A DNA stretch of 26,568 nt from Dechloromonas sp. UBA6271 (GTDB lineage Bacteria > Pseudomonadota > Gammaproteobacteria > Burkholderiales > Rhodocyclaceae): the NCBI GenBank assembly GCA_002440665.1, contig DJUX01000031.1, positions 1-26,568 of the forward strand, written 5' to 3'. Position numbers and translations under genes: made by a program. Each line of letters starts with the position of its first letter. Position 1 is the stretch's first letter. The notes beneath the pieces are model-generated. The model was not told where the DNA came from. It was given only the letters and a program-made list of their open reading frames with translations, and did not search any database. This document shows positions 14,950 to 23,186 of the stretch, piece after piece.

Positions 14950-16135
14950 CTTCCCCGACGCCAAGGGCCATTTTGGCCCCTACGGTGGCGTCTTCGTGGC
15001 CGAGACGCTGTTTGGCGCACTCGACGAACTGAAGGCCGCCTATGCTGCCGCCCAGGCCGATCCGGCCTTCCGCGCCGAATACGAATACGAGTTGAAGCAT
15101 TTCGTCGGCCGGCCGTCGCCGATTTACCACGCCAAGCGGTGGTCCGAAATGCTCGGCGGCGCCCAGATCTACCTCAAGCGCGAAGACCTCAATCACACCG
15201 GCGCCCACAAGGTTAACAACTGCATCGGCCAGGCCATGCTCGCCAGGCGCATGGGTAAGCCGCGTGTCATCGCCGAAACCGGAGCCGGCCAGCACGGCGT
15301 GGCGACGGCGACGGTTGCCGCCCGCTACGGCATGGAATGCGTGGTCTACATGGGTAGCGAAGACATCCGGCGCCAGGCGGCCAACGTCTATCGCATGAAG
15401 CTGCTCGGCGCCACTGTCGTGCCGGTCGAGTCCGGCTCGAAGACGCTGAAGGACGCGCTGAACGAGGCGATGCGCGACTGGGTGACCAACATCCACAACA
15501 CCTTCTACATCATCGGCACCGTCGCCGGCCCGCACCCTTACCCGATGCTGGTCCGCGACTTCCAGAAGATCATCGGCGAAGAATGCCTGACCCAGATGCC
15601 TGAAATGACCGGGCGTCAGCCGGATGCGGTGATCGCCTGCGTTGGCGGCGGTTCGAACGCGATGGGCATCTTCTACCCTTACATCGACGTCGAGGGTGTC
15701 CGTCTGATCGGCGTTGAGGCAGCGGGCGACGGCATGGAAACCGGTCGTCACGCGGCGTCGCTGACCGCCGGCGTGCCGGGCGTGCTGCATGGCAACCGGA
15801 CCTATCTGCTGCAGGACGGCGACGGGCAGATCATCGAGACGCATTCGGTTTCCGCCGGCCTCGACTACCCTGGCGTCGGGCCTGAGCACGCCTGGCTGAA
15901 GGACATCGGCCGTGCCGAGTACGAGCCGATCACCGACAGTGAGGCGCTGGCCGCCTTTCACAACCTGTGCCGTCTGGAAGGCATTATCCCGGCGCTCGAG
16001 TCCAGTCATGCGCTGGCCTACGCTGCCAAGCTGGCGCCGACGCTGGCGAAGGACAAGATTCTGCTGGTCAACCTCTCCGGCCGGGGTGACAAGGACATGC
16101 ACACCGTGGCTGAAAAATCTGGGATCGTCTTCTGA
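14936..16135 (+). CDS. trpB: tryptophan synthase beta chain
   Basis: A 399-aa PLP enzyme that joins indole and serine to make tryptophan. The PLP lysine is K92 in LNHTGAHKVNNC, the catalytic glutamate is in AETGAGQHGVA, and the phosphate-binding glycines are in CVGGGSNAMG near residue 237. The N-terminal DAKGHFGPYGGVFVAETL is typical of TrpB1. Its start lies inside the end of trpF. The stop TGA overlaps the trpA ATG by one base (TGATG), so the two chains are likely made in step. Confidence 0.97.
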   Translation: MSQYNFPDAKGHFGPYGGVFVAETLFGALDELKAAYAAAQADPAFRAEYEYELKHFVGRPSPIYHAKRWSEMLGGAQIYLKREDLNHTGAHKVNNCIGQAMLARRMGKPRVIAETGAGQHGVATATVAARYGMECVVYMGSEDIRRQAANVYRMKLLGATVVPVESGSKTLKDALNEAMRDWVTNIHNTFYIIGTVAGPHPYPMLVRDFQKIIGEECLTQMPEMTGRQPDAVIACVGGGSNAMGIFYPYIDVEGVRLIGVEAAGDGMETGRHAASLTAGVPGVLHGNRTYLLQDGDGQIIETHSVSAGLDYPGVGPEHAWLKDIGRAEYEPITDSEALAAFHNLCRLEGIIPALESSHALAYAAKLAPTLAKDKILLVNLSGRGDKDMHTVAEKSGIVF

Positions 16136-16941
16136 TGTCGCGCATCAAGTCCGCTTTTGACCGGCTGAATGCCGAAGGCCGCAAGGCGCTGATTCCCTTC
16201 ATCACGGCTGGCGATCCCGATGCCGCGCTGACCCTGCCGCTGATGCACACGCTGGTCGAAGCCGGGGCCGACGTCATCGAGCTCGGTGTGCCGTTCTCCG
16301 ATCCGATGGCCGACGGCCCGACCATCCAGCGCGCCTCGGAACGGGCGCTGGCCAAGGGCATGACGCTGTGCAAGGTGCTCGAACTGGTCGTTGTCTTTCG
16401 CGCCACCAATGCCAGGACGCCGGTCGTTCTGATGGGCTACGCCAACCCGATCGAAGCCATGGGCCTGGAAAAGTTCGCCGCCGCTGCCGCCCAGGCTGGC
16501 GTCGATGGCGTGCTGGTTGTCGATTACCCGCCGGAAGAAGCTGTCAGCTTCGGCGCCGCGATGAAGGCGCATGGCTTGGATCCAATTTTTCTGCTCGCCC
16601 CGACGTCGACCGCAGCACGCATCGCTCAGGTCGCCGAAATCGCCAGCGGCTATGTTTATTACGTGTCGCTGGCCGGCGTCACCGGCTCGGGGGCATTGAA
16701 TGTCGAAGCGGTGGCCGAGCGCCTGCCGCTGATTCGCGAAAAGACTGGCCTGCCGGTCGGCGTTGGTTTTGGCATCCGTGACGCGTCGACCGCAGCACGC
16801 ATCGCCGGTATCGCCGATGCTATCGTCGTCGGCAGCCGGATTATCGAAGAAATTGAAAAATCGACGGCGGAAACCGCCTGCGCCAATGTGAAAGCCTTGG
16901 TCGCCGACATTCGTCGCGGTGTGGATGAGGTGAAAAAATGA
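16135..16941 (+). CDS. trpA: tryptophan synthase alpha chain
   Basis: A 268-aa TIM-barrel enzyme that cleaves indole-3-glycerol phosphate to indole, which is channelled to TrpB. Catalytic residues are E49 (VIELGVPFSDP) and D60 (MADGPTIQ). The VSLAGVTGSG loop near residue 180 and the phosphate-binding GVGFGIRD near 210 are normal. Oddity: the coding DNA holds a perfect 22-bp direct repeat (16604-16625 and 16784-16805), both copies in frame and encoding STAARIA. It overlaps accD by 4 nt (ATGA). Confidence 0.97.
   Translation: MSRIKSAFDRLNAEGRKALIPFITAGDPDAALTLPLMHTLVEAGADVIELGVPFSDPMADGPTIQRASERALAKGMTLCKVLELVVVFRATNARTPVVLMGYANPIEAMGLEKFAAAAAQAGVDGVLVVDYPPEEAVSFGAAMKAHGLDPIFLLAPTSTAARIAQVAEIASGYVYYVSLAGVTGSGALNVEAVAERLPLIREKTGLPVGVGFGIRDASTAARIAGIADAIVVGSRIIEEIEKSTAETACANVKALVADIRRGVDEVKK
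16604..16805 (+). repeat. 22-bp perfect direct repeat inside trpA
   Basis: The 22 bases at 16604-16625 recur unchanged at 16784-16805, exactly 180 nt (60 codons) apart and in the same frame. Each begins with CGTCGACCGCA, the complement of part of a motif repeated elsewhere in the window. Confidence 0.9.
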
Positions 16942-17807
16942 GTTGGCTGACCAAACTGCTGCCCCCCAAGATCAAGCGTGAGCAGGGGCCGCAACGGCGC
17001 GGTGCGCTGCCCGAAGGGCTGTGGAGCAAATGCTCGTCCTGCGAGGCGGTGCTTTATGCCACCGATCTCGAAAACAACCTGCAGGTGTGCCCCAAGTGCG
17101 GCCATCACAACCGCCTGGATGCCCGCCAGCGCCTCGATCTGCTGCTCGATGCCGAAGACCGCTTCGAGATCGGCGCCGATGTCGTTCCGCTCGATAGTCT
17201 GAAATTCAAGGATTCCAAGGCCTACCCCGAGCGTCTGATGGACGCCAACCAGTCGACTGGCGAAAGCGATTCGCTGGTGGTTCTGCAAGGCGCCATCAAG
17301 ACCATTCCGGTGGTTGCCGCCGCCTTCGAGTTCGACTTCATGGGCGGGTCGATGGGCTCGGTGCTCGGCGAGCGTTTCGTGCGCGGCGTGCAGACGGCAG
17401 TCGAGCAGAAGATGCCCTTCATCTGCATTACCGCTTCCGGCGGCGCCCGCATGCAGGAAGGCCTGTTCTCGCTGATGCAGATGGCCAAGACGACGGCGTC
17501 GCTGACCAAACTTTCCGAAGCCGGCCTGCCTTTCATTTCGATCCTGACCGACCCGACCATGGGTGGCGTTTCCGCTTCCTTCGCTTTCGTCGGCGATGTG
17601 GTGATTGCCGAACCGAAGGCGCTTATCGGTTTTGCCGGCCCGCGCGTAATCGAGCAGACCGTGCGCGAAACGCTGCCGGAAGGCTTCCAGCGTTCCGAAT
17701 TCATTCTGGAGAAGGGCGCCATCGACATGATCGTCGACCGTCGCGAACTGCGCGATCAGGTTGCCCGCGTTCTGGCACTTTTACAAAAACTGCCGGCCGC
17801 CGCTTGA
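16938..17807 (+). CDS. accD: acetyl-CoA carboxylase carboxyltransferase beta subunit
   Basis: A 289-aa subunit of acetyl-CoA carboxylase, which with AccA moves the carboxyl group from biotin to acetyl-CoA to start fatty acid synthesis. The N-terminal zinc ribbon is visible as C32-x2-C35-x15-C51-x2-C54. The crotonase-fold core has FEFDFMGGSMGSVLGERF, ITASGGARMQEGLFSLMQM and DPTMGGVSASFAFVGDV. The start overlaps the trpA stop (ATGA) and the stop overlaps the folC start (TTGA). The trpA-accD-folC order is shared by many gamma- and beta-proteobacteria. Confidence 0.97.
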   Translation: MSWLTKLLPPKIKREQGPQRRGALPEGLWSKCSSCEAVLYATDLENNLQVCPKCGHHNRLDARQRLDLLLDAEDRFEIGADVVPLDSLKFKDSKAYPERLMDANQSTGESDSLVVLQGAIKTIPVVAAAFEFDFMGGSMGSVLGERFVRGVQTAVEQKMPFICITASGGARMQEGLFSLMQMAKTTASLTKLSEAGLPFISILTDPTMGGVSASFAFVGDVVIAEPKALIGFAGPRVIEQTVRETLPEGFQRSEFILEKGAIDMIVDRRELRDQVARVLALLQKLPAAA

Positions 17808-19114
17808 AGACTTTCGAAGACTGGCTGCTCCACCTCGAAGGCCTGCATCCGAAAGGTCAGGCCGGCATCGAACTGGGGCTGGAGCGCATCCGGCAGGTCA
17901 AGGCCGCGCTCGGGCAGACGCAACATTGCCCGGTGATCATCGTCGGCGGCACCAACGGCAAGGGTTCGACCTGCGCCTACCTCGAAAACATCATCGATCG
18001 CGCCGGCTACAAGGTCGGTTGCTACACCTCGCCGCACTTGCTGGCTTATAACGAGCGGGTGCGCGTGAACGGCCAGCCGGCCAGCGACGAAGCGCTGTGT
18101 GACGCTTTCGCCCGGGTCGAGGCGGCACGGCAACGGGCGGGCAATGTCGCACTGACCTATTTCGAATTCGGGACGTTGGCCGCTTGGGAGGTTTTCGCCG
18201 CGGCCGGTGTCGAAGCGGCAATCCTCGAAGTCGGCCTCGGTGGCCGGCTGGATGCGGTTAACGCCTACGAACCAGATGTTTCCATCGTCACCACGGTCGC
18301 CCTCGATCATACCGACTGGCTGGGGCCGGACCGCGAAAGCATCGGCTTCGAGAAGGCCGGCATCTACCGTGCCGGCAAGCCGGCCTTGTGCGCCGACCCG
18401 CAGCCACCGCAAAGCTTGCTCGACCATGCCGCGGCTATAGGCGCAGACCTGCGGCTGATCGGCCGCGATTTCGGTTTCGAGCGGCCGAGTGCGGAAAGCG
18501 GCGAAAACCGGTTGCAGTGGCGCTGGTGGTGCCGCTCCGGCGATCAATTGATCAAGCGCGCGCTGGCCTATCCCGGCCTGCGCGGGCCGACCCAACTGTA
18601 TAACGCGGCCGTTGCGCTGGCCGCACTCGATGCGCTCGGTGCCAAGTTGCCGGTCACCATGCAGGCGATCCGGCCCGGCCTGATCGAAACCGAGCTGGCC
18701 GGCCGCTTCCAGGTTGTGCCGGGCAAGCCGGCCATCGTCCTTGATGTCGGCCACAACCCGCAGGCGGTCAAGGTGCTGACCGACAATCTGTCGAACATGG
18801 GCTTCTTCGACCGCACGCATGCGGTAGTCGGCATGCTCAACGACAAGGACATCGTCGGTGCCTTGCAGCCCTTGAAGGACAAGATCGATGTCTGGCATGT
18901 GGCGACGTTGACCGGTCCGCGCGGTACTTCCGCCGAAGCGCTGGCCGCGGTAATTACCGGCGCCCGGCTGGGCGGCGAGATCATCTGCCACGCCTCGCCG
19001 CAGGCCGCGATGCAGGCGGCCAAGGGGCAAGCCGCCGAAAGTGATAGAATTCTGGCCTTTGGATCCTTCTACACGGTGGCAGGGGCGCTGCAAGCGCTGC
19101 GTGTCAAACCCTAG
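17804..19114 (+). CDS. folC: dihydrofolate synthase / folylpolyglutamate synthase
   Basis: A 436-aa Mur-ligase-like enzyme that adds glutamate to dihydropteroate and extends polyglutamate tails on folates. The P-loop is GGTNGKGST at 48-56. Further marks are YTSPHLLAYNERVRVNG near residues 78-94, ILEVGLGGRLDAVNA near 140-155 and VALDHTDWLG. The C-terminal domain has DVGHNPQA. The start is a TTG at 17804 overlapping the accD stop as TTGA; this start gives the usual N-terminus (KTFEDWLLHLEGLHP). Translation probably depends on re-initiation after accD. Confidence 0.95.
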   Translation: MKTFEDWLLHLEGLHPKGQAGIELGLERIRQVKAALGQTQHCPVIIVGGTNGKGSTCAYLENIIDRAGYKVGCYTSPHLLAYNERVRVNGQPASDEALCDAFARVEAARQRAGNVALTYFEFGTLAAWEVFAAAGVEAAILEVGLGGRLDAVNAYEPDVSIVTTVALDHTDWLGPDRESIGFEKAGIYRAGKPALCADPQPPQSLLDHAAAIGADLRLIGRDFGFERPSAESGENRLQWRWWCRSGDQLIKRALAYPGLRGPTQLYNAAVALAALDALGAKLPVTMQAIRPGLIETELAGRFQVVPGKPAIVLDVGHNPQAVKVLTDNLSNMGFFDRTHAVVGMLNDKDIVGALQPLKDKIDVWHVATLTGPRGTSAEALAAVITGARLGGEIICHASPQAAMQAAKGQAAESDRILAFGSFYTVAGALQALRVKP

Positions 19115-19116
19115 TC

Positions 19117-19896
19117 ATGGAAGACAACGACGCCCAGTCACAACTCAAGAAACGCGCCCGTCGCCGCCTGGTCGGCGCGGTGGCGTTCGCCTCGGTAGTT
19201 GCCGTGGTGCTGCCCATGGTGATGGACCACGAGCCGCGGCAAAGCGTGCAAGAGGTCGAAATCCGCATCCCGGGGCAGGATGAAAAGCCCCTGGCGCCGA
19301 AGTTCGCCGTGACCCCGGTCGAGAATCCTGCACCGAAAATGCCGGAGCCCGCTGCCGAAAGCAAGCCGCCGGTAGCTACGGAGGCGGTCGCGCCGGCTGC
19401 CAAGCCGACGGCGCGCGTGCTCGAGGTGACAAAAGACAAGCCGGCGGAAAAGCCCCCCGAGAAGTCGGCGGAAAAATCTCCGGAAAAACCGCAGCAGAAA
19501 CCTGCCGAAAAGCCGGCGGCCAAGCCGGAAAAGGCTCCGGAAAAAGTTGCGGAAAAACCTCTTGAAAAGCCGCTTGCCAAGGAGTCGGCGGCAGATGCCA
19601 AGCGCGCAGCAGCCATTCTAGCCGGCGCGGGCGCCGCGACGGAAGCGGCGCCCGCGCCGGCCAAGGCGGGCGAATTCGTGATCCTGATCGGCGCCTTCGC
19701 CAACGAGGACAACGTTCGCAACCTGAAGGCCAAGCTGGCCGAAAAGAACATCAAGACCTACAGCGAGCCGTTGCCGACGCCGGGTGGCACGAAAACCCGG
19801 GTGCGGGCAGGGCCGTTCCCGAGCCGTGAGGCGGCTGAGAAGGCGCTCGAAAAAATGAAGCAGGTTGGGGTTTCCGGCGTGATTTCAGGCAAGTGA
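19117..19896 (+). CDS. SPOR-domain inner-membrane protein
   Basis: A 259-aa bitopic membrane protein. After a short cytoplasmic start rich in Lys/Arg (LKKRARRR), a single membrane helix lies at about 21-38 (LVGAVAFASVVAVVLPMV). A long periplasmic linker follows, with repeated K-P-E units (EKPPEKSAEKSPEKP and so on, about 105-160). The SPOR domain spans about 181-257 (GEFVILIGAFANEDNVRNLKAKL through VRAGPFPSREAAEKAL). SPOR domains bind denuded glycan strands at the septum, so a cell-division role is likely; DedD is the closest comparison by architecture and gene context. A perfect 17-bp DNA inverted repeat lies between linker and SPOR domain. Confidence 0.9.
   Translation: MEDNDAQSQLKKRARRRLVGAVAFASVVAVVLPMVMDHEPRQSVQEVEIRIPGQDEKPLAPKFAVTPVENPAPKMPEPAAESKPPVATEAVAPAAKPTARVLEVTKDKPAEKPPEKSAEKSPEKPQQKPAEKPAAKPEKAPEKVAEKPLEKPLAKESAADAKRAAAILAGAGAATEAAPAPAKAGEFVILIGAFANEDNVRNLKAKLAEKNIKTYSEPLPTPGGTKTRVRAGPFPSREAAEKALEKMKQVGVSGVISGK
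19621..19661 (+). repeat. perfect 17-bp inverted repeat within the SPOR gene
   Basis: The arms 19621-19637 and 19645-19661 are exact complements around a 7-nt loop GACGGAA. Both arms are nearly all G and C. The region is in frame and codes for AGAGAATEAAPAPA, the hinge just before the SPOR domain. No T-run follows, so it is not an intrinsic terminator. Confidence 0.95.
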
Positions 19897-20387
19897 TGGC
19901 GACTTTCGATTATGTCGTGCTCGGCATTGTCGCCATTTCTCTGGTGCTCGGATTGTGGCGGGGCGTGGTGAGTGAGTTGATTGCGCTGGCAGCCTGGGTT
20001 TTGGCGTTTCTGGCGGCACTGGAGTTCGGTGCGCCATCCGGGAAGCTGGTATTCACCGGGATCGCCGATCCGGCGATCCGTGCGCTGGCCGGTTGCGTAC
20101 TGATATTCGTCGGCGTCCTGGTGCTCATGTCGCTGGTCCGGTTAGCGGTGCGCAGCATGGTCAAGGCGCTCGGGCTGAGTCTGTCGGATCGCCTGCTGGG
20201 CATGTTCTTCGGCCTGGCGCGCGGGTTGCTGCTGGTGATGCTACTGGTCGCCGCCGGTGGCATGACCTCGGCGCCGCAGCAGCCGTGGTGGAAGGAAGCG
20301 GCACTGGCGCCGCCGTTGGAAACAGTAGTTCTGGTAGCCAAACCCTGGCTGCCGGACGATTTGGCAAAAAAGATTCGATTCAGTTAG
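19896..20387 (+). CDS. cvpA: CvpA family membrane protein
   Basis: A 163-aa inner-membrane protein with about four hydrophobic segments (YVVLGIVAISLVLGLWRGVV at the start, then near 30-45, 65-85 and 100-120). The family is named for its requirement in colicin V production in E. coli, and has been linked to envelope stability. The N-terminus ATFDYVVLGIVAISLVLG and the segment DRLLGMFFGLARGLLLV are typical. The ATG at 19896 overlaps the SPOR stop (TGATG); a GTG at 19893 is also possible. purF follows after 13 bp, the classic cvpA-purF pair. Confidence 0.93.
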   Translation: MATFDYVVLGIVAISLVLGLWRGVVSELIALAAWVLAFLAALEFGAPSGKLVFTGIADPAIRALAGCVLIFVGVLVLMSLVRLAVRSMVKALGLSLSDRLLGMFFGLARGLLLVMLLVAAGGMTSAPQQPWWKEAALAPPLETVVLVAKPWLPDDLAKKIRFS

Positions 20388-20400
20388 GCAGGAAACAGCT

Positions 20401-21948
20401 ATGTGCGGGATTCTCGGAGTGATGGCGACGTCGCCGGTTAACCAGTTGCTCTACGACGGTCTGATGGTGCTGCAGCACCGCGGCCAGGATGCGGCGGGCA
20501 TTGCGACGGCGGAAGGCAACACCTTCAACCTGCACAAGGGGCCGGGGCTGGTGCGCGATGTGTTTCGTACCCGCAACATGCGCGCCCTGCCCGGCAACTG
20601 GGGGATCGGCCACGTCCGCTACCCGACCGCCGGCTCGGCCTACAATTTCGCCGAGGCGCAGCCGTTTTACGTCAATTCGCCGTTCGGCATCGTCCTCGGG
20701 CACAACGGCAACCTGACCAACGCCGAGCAACTGAAGGGCGAGATGTTCCGGCTCGACCGTCGCCACATCAACACCAATTCCGATTCCGAAGTCCTGCTCA
20801 ATGTGCTGGCGCACGAACTGCAGTCGGCCGCGCACGGTTACGAACTCGACGTCGACAGCATTTTCCAGGCCGTGGCCGGCGTGCACCGCCGTTGCCGCGG
20901 TGCCTACGCGGTGGTCGCCCTGATCGCCGGCTACGGACTGCTCGCCTTCCGCGATCCGTACGGCATCCGTCCGCTGGTCTATGGAAAGAACGAGACGGAA
21001 GCGGGCACCGAATATCTGGTCGCTTCCGAATCGGTGGCGCTCGATACGCTGGGTTTCCAGATGGTGCGCGACATCGAGCCGGGCGAAGCCGTATTCGTCA
21101 GTCTCGATCACCAGTTGTACAGCCGTCAGTGCGCGCAACAGCCTACCTACTCGCCGTGCATTTTCGAGTACGTCTATCTGGCGCGCCCGGATTCGGTGAT
21201 CGATGGCGTCTCGGTCTACGAAGCGCGCCTGGCAATGGGCGAACTGCTCGCCGAGAAAGTCCGCAAGAACATCCCGGTTGAGGAAATCGACGTCGTCATC
21301 CCGATTCCCGATTCCAGCCGCCCGGCGGCCATGCAACTGGCCCAGGCGCTCGGTATCCCGTTCCGCGAAGGTTTCGTCAAGAACCGCTATGTCGGCCGCA
21401 CCTTCATCATGCCCGGCCAGTCCATGCGCCGAAAGTCGGTGCGCCAGAAGCTCAACACCGTCGGCCAGGAATTCAAGGGCAAGCGCGTGCTGCTGGTAGA
21501 CGACTCGATCGTCCGTGGCACGACCAGCCGCGAAATTGTCGAAATGGCCCGGGCGGCCGGCGCGGTCAAGGTTTACTTTGCCTCGGCGGCGCCGCCGGTG
21601 CGCTTCCCCAACGTCTACGGCATCGACATGCCGACGCGTTCCGAACTGATTGCCACCGGCCGCACCGACGACGGCATCGCCCGCGAGATCGGTGCCGACG
21701 CGCTGGTCTATCAGGACATCGAGGCGCTCAAGCAGTCGGTGACGACCATTCGCTCCGACCTGACGGTTTTCGATGCCTCCTGTTTCGACGGCTGCTACAT
21801 CACCGGCGACATCGACGAGCATTACCTTGATGCCGTCGAAGGCAACCGTGGTGGCAAGTCCGGCAAGGGTACCGACGAAGACGGCGACGGCGACGGCCAG
21901 GCCGCGCAACAACTCGTGCTGCAGCTGGCCTCGGGAGGGCAGGACTGA
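20401..21948 (+). CDS. purF: amidophosphoribosyltransferase
   Basis: A 515-aa enzyme that makes phosphoribosylamine from PRPP and glutamine, the first step of purine synthesis. The Ntn glutaminase nucleophile is C2 (MCGILGV), exposed after Met removal. The glutaminase domain (about 1-240) has the GHVRYPTAGS and GHNGNLTN segments. The PRPP loop is VLLVDDSIVRGTTS with D367-D368. The C-terminus ends in a Gly/Asp-rich tail (GKGTDEDGDGDGQ) of low complexity. Ribosome site AGGAAA precedes the ATG. It overlaps metZ by one base (TGATG). Confidence 0.97.
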   Translation: MCGILGVMATSPVNQLLYDGLMVLQHRGQDAAGIATAEGNTFNLHKGPGLVRDVFRTRNMRALPGNWGIGHVRYPTAGSAYNFAEAQPFYVNSPFGIVLGHNGNLTNAEQLKGEMFRLDRRHINTNSDSEVLLNVLAHELQSAAHGYELDVDSIFQAVAGVHRRCRGAYAVVALIAGYGLLAFRDPYGIRPLVYGKNETEAGTEYLVASESVALDTLGFQMVRDIEPGEAVFVSLDHQLYSRQCAQQPTYSPCIFEYVYLARPDSVIDGVSVYEARLAMGELLAEKVRKNIPVEEIDVVIPIPDSSRPAAMQLAQALGIPFREGFVKNRYVGRTFIMPGQSMRRKSVRQKLNTVGQEFKGKRVLLVDDSIVRGTTSREIVEMARAAGAVKVYFASAAPPVRFPNVYGIDMPTRSELIATGRTDDGIAREIGADALVYQDIEALKQSVTTIRSDLTVFDASCFDGCYITGDIDEHYLDAVEGNRGGKSGKGTDEDGDGDGQAAQQLVLQLASGGQD

Positions 21949-23141
21949 TGGCAGAATCCGGCAACGACCGCCCCGACTACCGTCCAGAAACCCTGGCCGT
22001 ACGCGCCGGCCAGGAGCGTAGCCAGTTCGGCGAGCATTCCGAGGCGCTATACCTGACCTCCAGCTTCGTCTTCAAGAGCGCGGCGCTGGCCGCCCGGCGC
22101 TTTGCCGGCGAGGAAGAGGGCAATGTCTATTCGCGCTTCACCAACCCGACTGTCACCATGTTCGAGGAACGCCTCGCCGCGCTGGAAGGCGCCGAGGACT
22201 GCGTGGCGATGGCCAGCGGCATGGCGGCGATCATGGCCGTCTGTCTGGCGCACCTGAAGAACGGCGACCACATCGTCGCCTCCAGCGGCCTGTTCGGGGC
22301 CACCGTGCAGCTGTTTTCGAACATCCTGGCGCGCACCGGCATCAGCACCACCTTCGTGCCGCAGACCGATCCCGCCGCCTGGGAAGCAGCCATTCGTCCG
22401 GAAACCAAGCTGTTCTTCCTCGAAACGCCGTCCAACCCGCTGACGGAAATCGCCGATATTCGGGCGTTGACCGCAACAGCCCACGCCCGGGGCATCCTGG
22501 TCGCTGTCGACAACTGCTTCTGCACGCCCATCCTGCAGCGTCCGCTCGAACTCGGTGCCGATCTGGTCATTCATTCGGCGACCAAGTACCTCGACGGCCA
22601 GGGCCGCGTGCTCGGTGGCGCCGTGTGCGGCCCGAAAAAACTGACCGAGGAAGTGTTCAAATACCTGCGCACCGCCGGTCCGACGCTCTCCGCCTTCAAC
22701 GCCTGGGTCCTGCTCAAAGGCCTGGAAACGCTGAAGATCCGCGTCGAAGCCCAGTCGGCCAACGCCCTGCAACTGGCGCGCTGGCTGGAAGCGCATCCGA
22801 AAGTGGCACGTGTCTTCTACCCCGGCCTGCCGTCGCATCCGCAGTACGAACTGGCGCAGAAGCAGCAGAAGGGCGGCGGCGCCATCGTTTCATTTGAAGT
22901 CAAGGGCGCCCGCGAGCAGGCTTGGATGGTCGTCGACCACTGCCAGCTGTTGTCGATCACCGCCAACCTTGGCGACACCAAGACCACCATCACCCATCCC
23001 GCGTCTACCACGCACGGCCGCATCACCCCCGAAGCCCGGGCGGCGGCCGGCATCAGCGAAGGCCTGCTGCGCGTCGCAGTCGGCCTCGAAGCCGTCGAAG
23101 ACCTGCAAGTCGACCTCGAGCGCGGCCTTTCTCTCATCTGA
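21948..23141 (+). CDS. metZ: O-succinylhomoserine sulfhydrylase
   Basis: A 397-aa PLP enzyme of the Cys/Met gamma family that makes homocysteine directly from an acylhomoserine and sulfide in methionine synthesis. The PLP lysine is K213 in HSATKYLDGQG. Other marks are SSFVFKSAALAARRFAGEEEGNVYSRFTNPT near the start, ASGMAAIMAV near 85, and LGDTKTTITHPASTTHG near 345. Its position after purF is the same as in Pseudomonas, where the gene is metZ; the acyl group (succinyl rather than acetyl) is inferred from that. The start overlaps the purF stop. Confidence 0.93.
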   Translation: MAESGNDRPDYRPETLAVRAGQERSQFGEHSEALYLTSSFVFKSAALAARRFAGEEEGNVYSRFTNPTVTMFEERLAALEGAEDCVAMASGMAAIMAVCLAHLKNGDHIVASSGLFGATVQLFSNILARTGISTTFVPQTDPAAWEAAIRPETKLFFLETPSNPLTEIADIRALTATAHARGILVAVDNCFCTPILQRPLELGADLVIHSATKYLDGQGRVLGGAVCGPKKLTEEVFKYLRTAGPTLSAFNAWVLLKGLETLKIRVEAQSANALQLARWLEAHPKVARVFYPGLPSHPQYELAQKQQKGGGAIVSFEVKGAREQAWMVVDHCQLLSITANLGDTKTTITHPASTTHGRITPEARAAAGISEGLLRVAVGLEAVEDLQVDLERGLSLI

Positions 23142-23153
23142 ATCATAAGTGGC

Positions 23154-23169
23154 GCCCGGCTTGCCGGGC
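23154..23169 (+). other. hairpin in the metZ-rhlE gap
   Basis: GCCCGG-CTTG-CCGGGC is a 6-bp stem with a tetraloop, 18 nt before the rhlE start. There is no T-run, so it is more likely a 5' leader hairpin than a terminator. Confidence 0.4.
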
Positions 23170-23186
23170 CGCCGCACGGAGTTCCC

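Noticed and set aside
19440..19580. Tandem repeat or CRISPR-like array in the SPOR gene
   Set aside because: The near-repeats encode a K-P-E linker with irregular unit length and no spacers; it is a low-complexity coding region.
20380..21912. Long open frame on the minus strand opposite purF (510 codons)
   Set aside because: Same reason: a shadow of purF codon use, with low-complexity Asp/Arg/Val-rich product and no family marks.
21885..21920. EF-hand calcium site in the PurF tail
   Set aside because: Only a DxDxDG-like run is present, with no EF helices; the run is a simple repeat.
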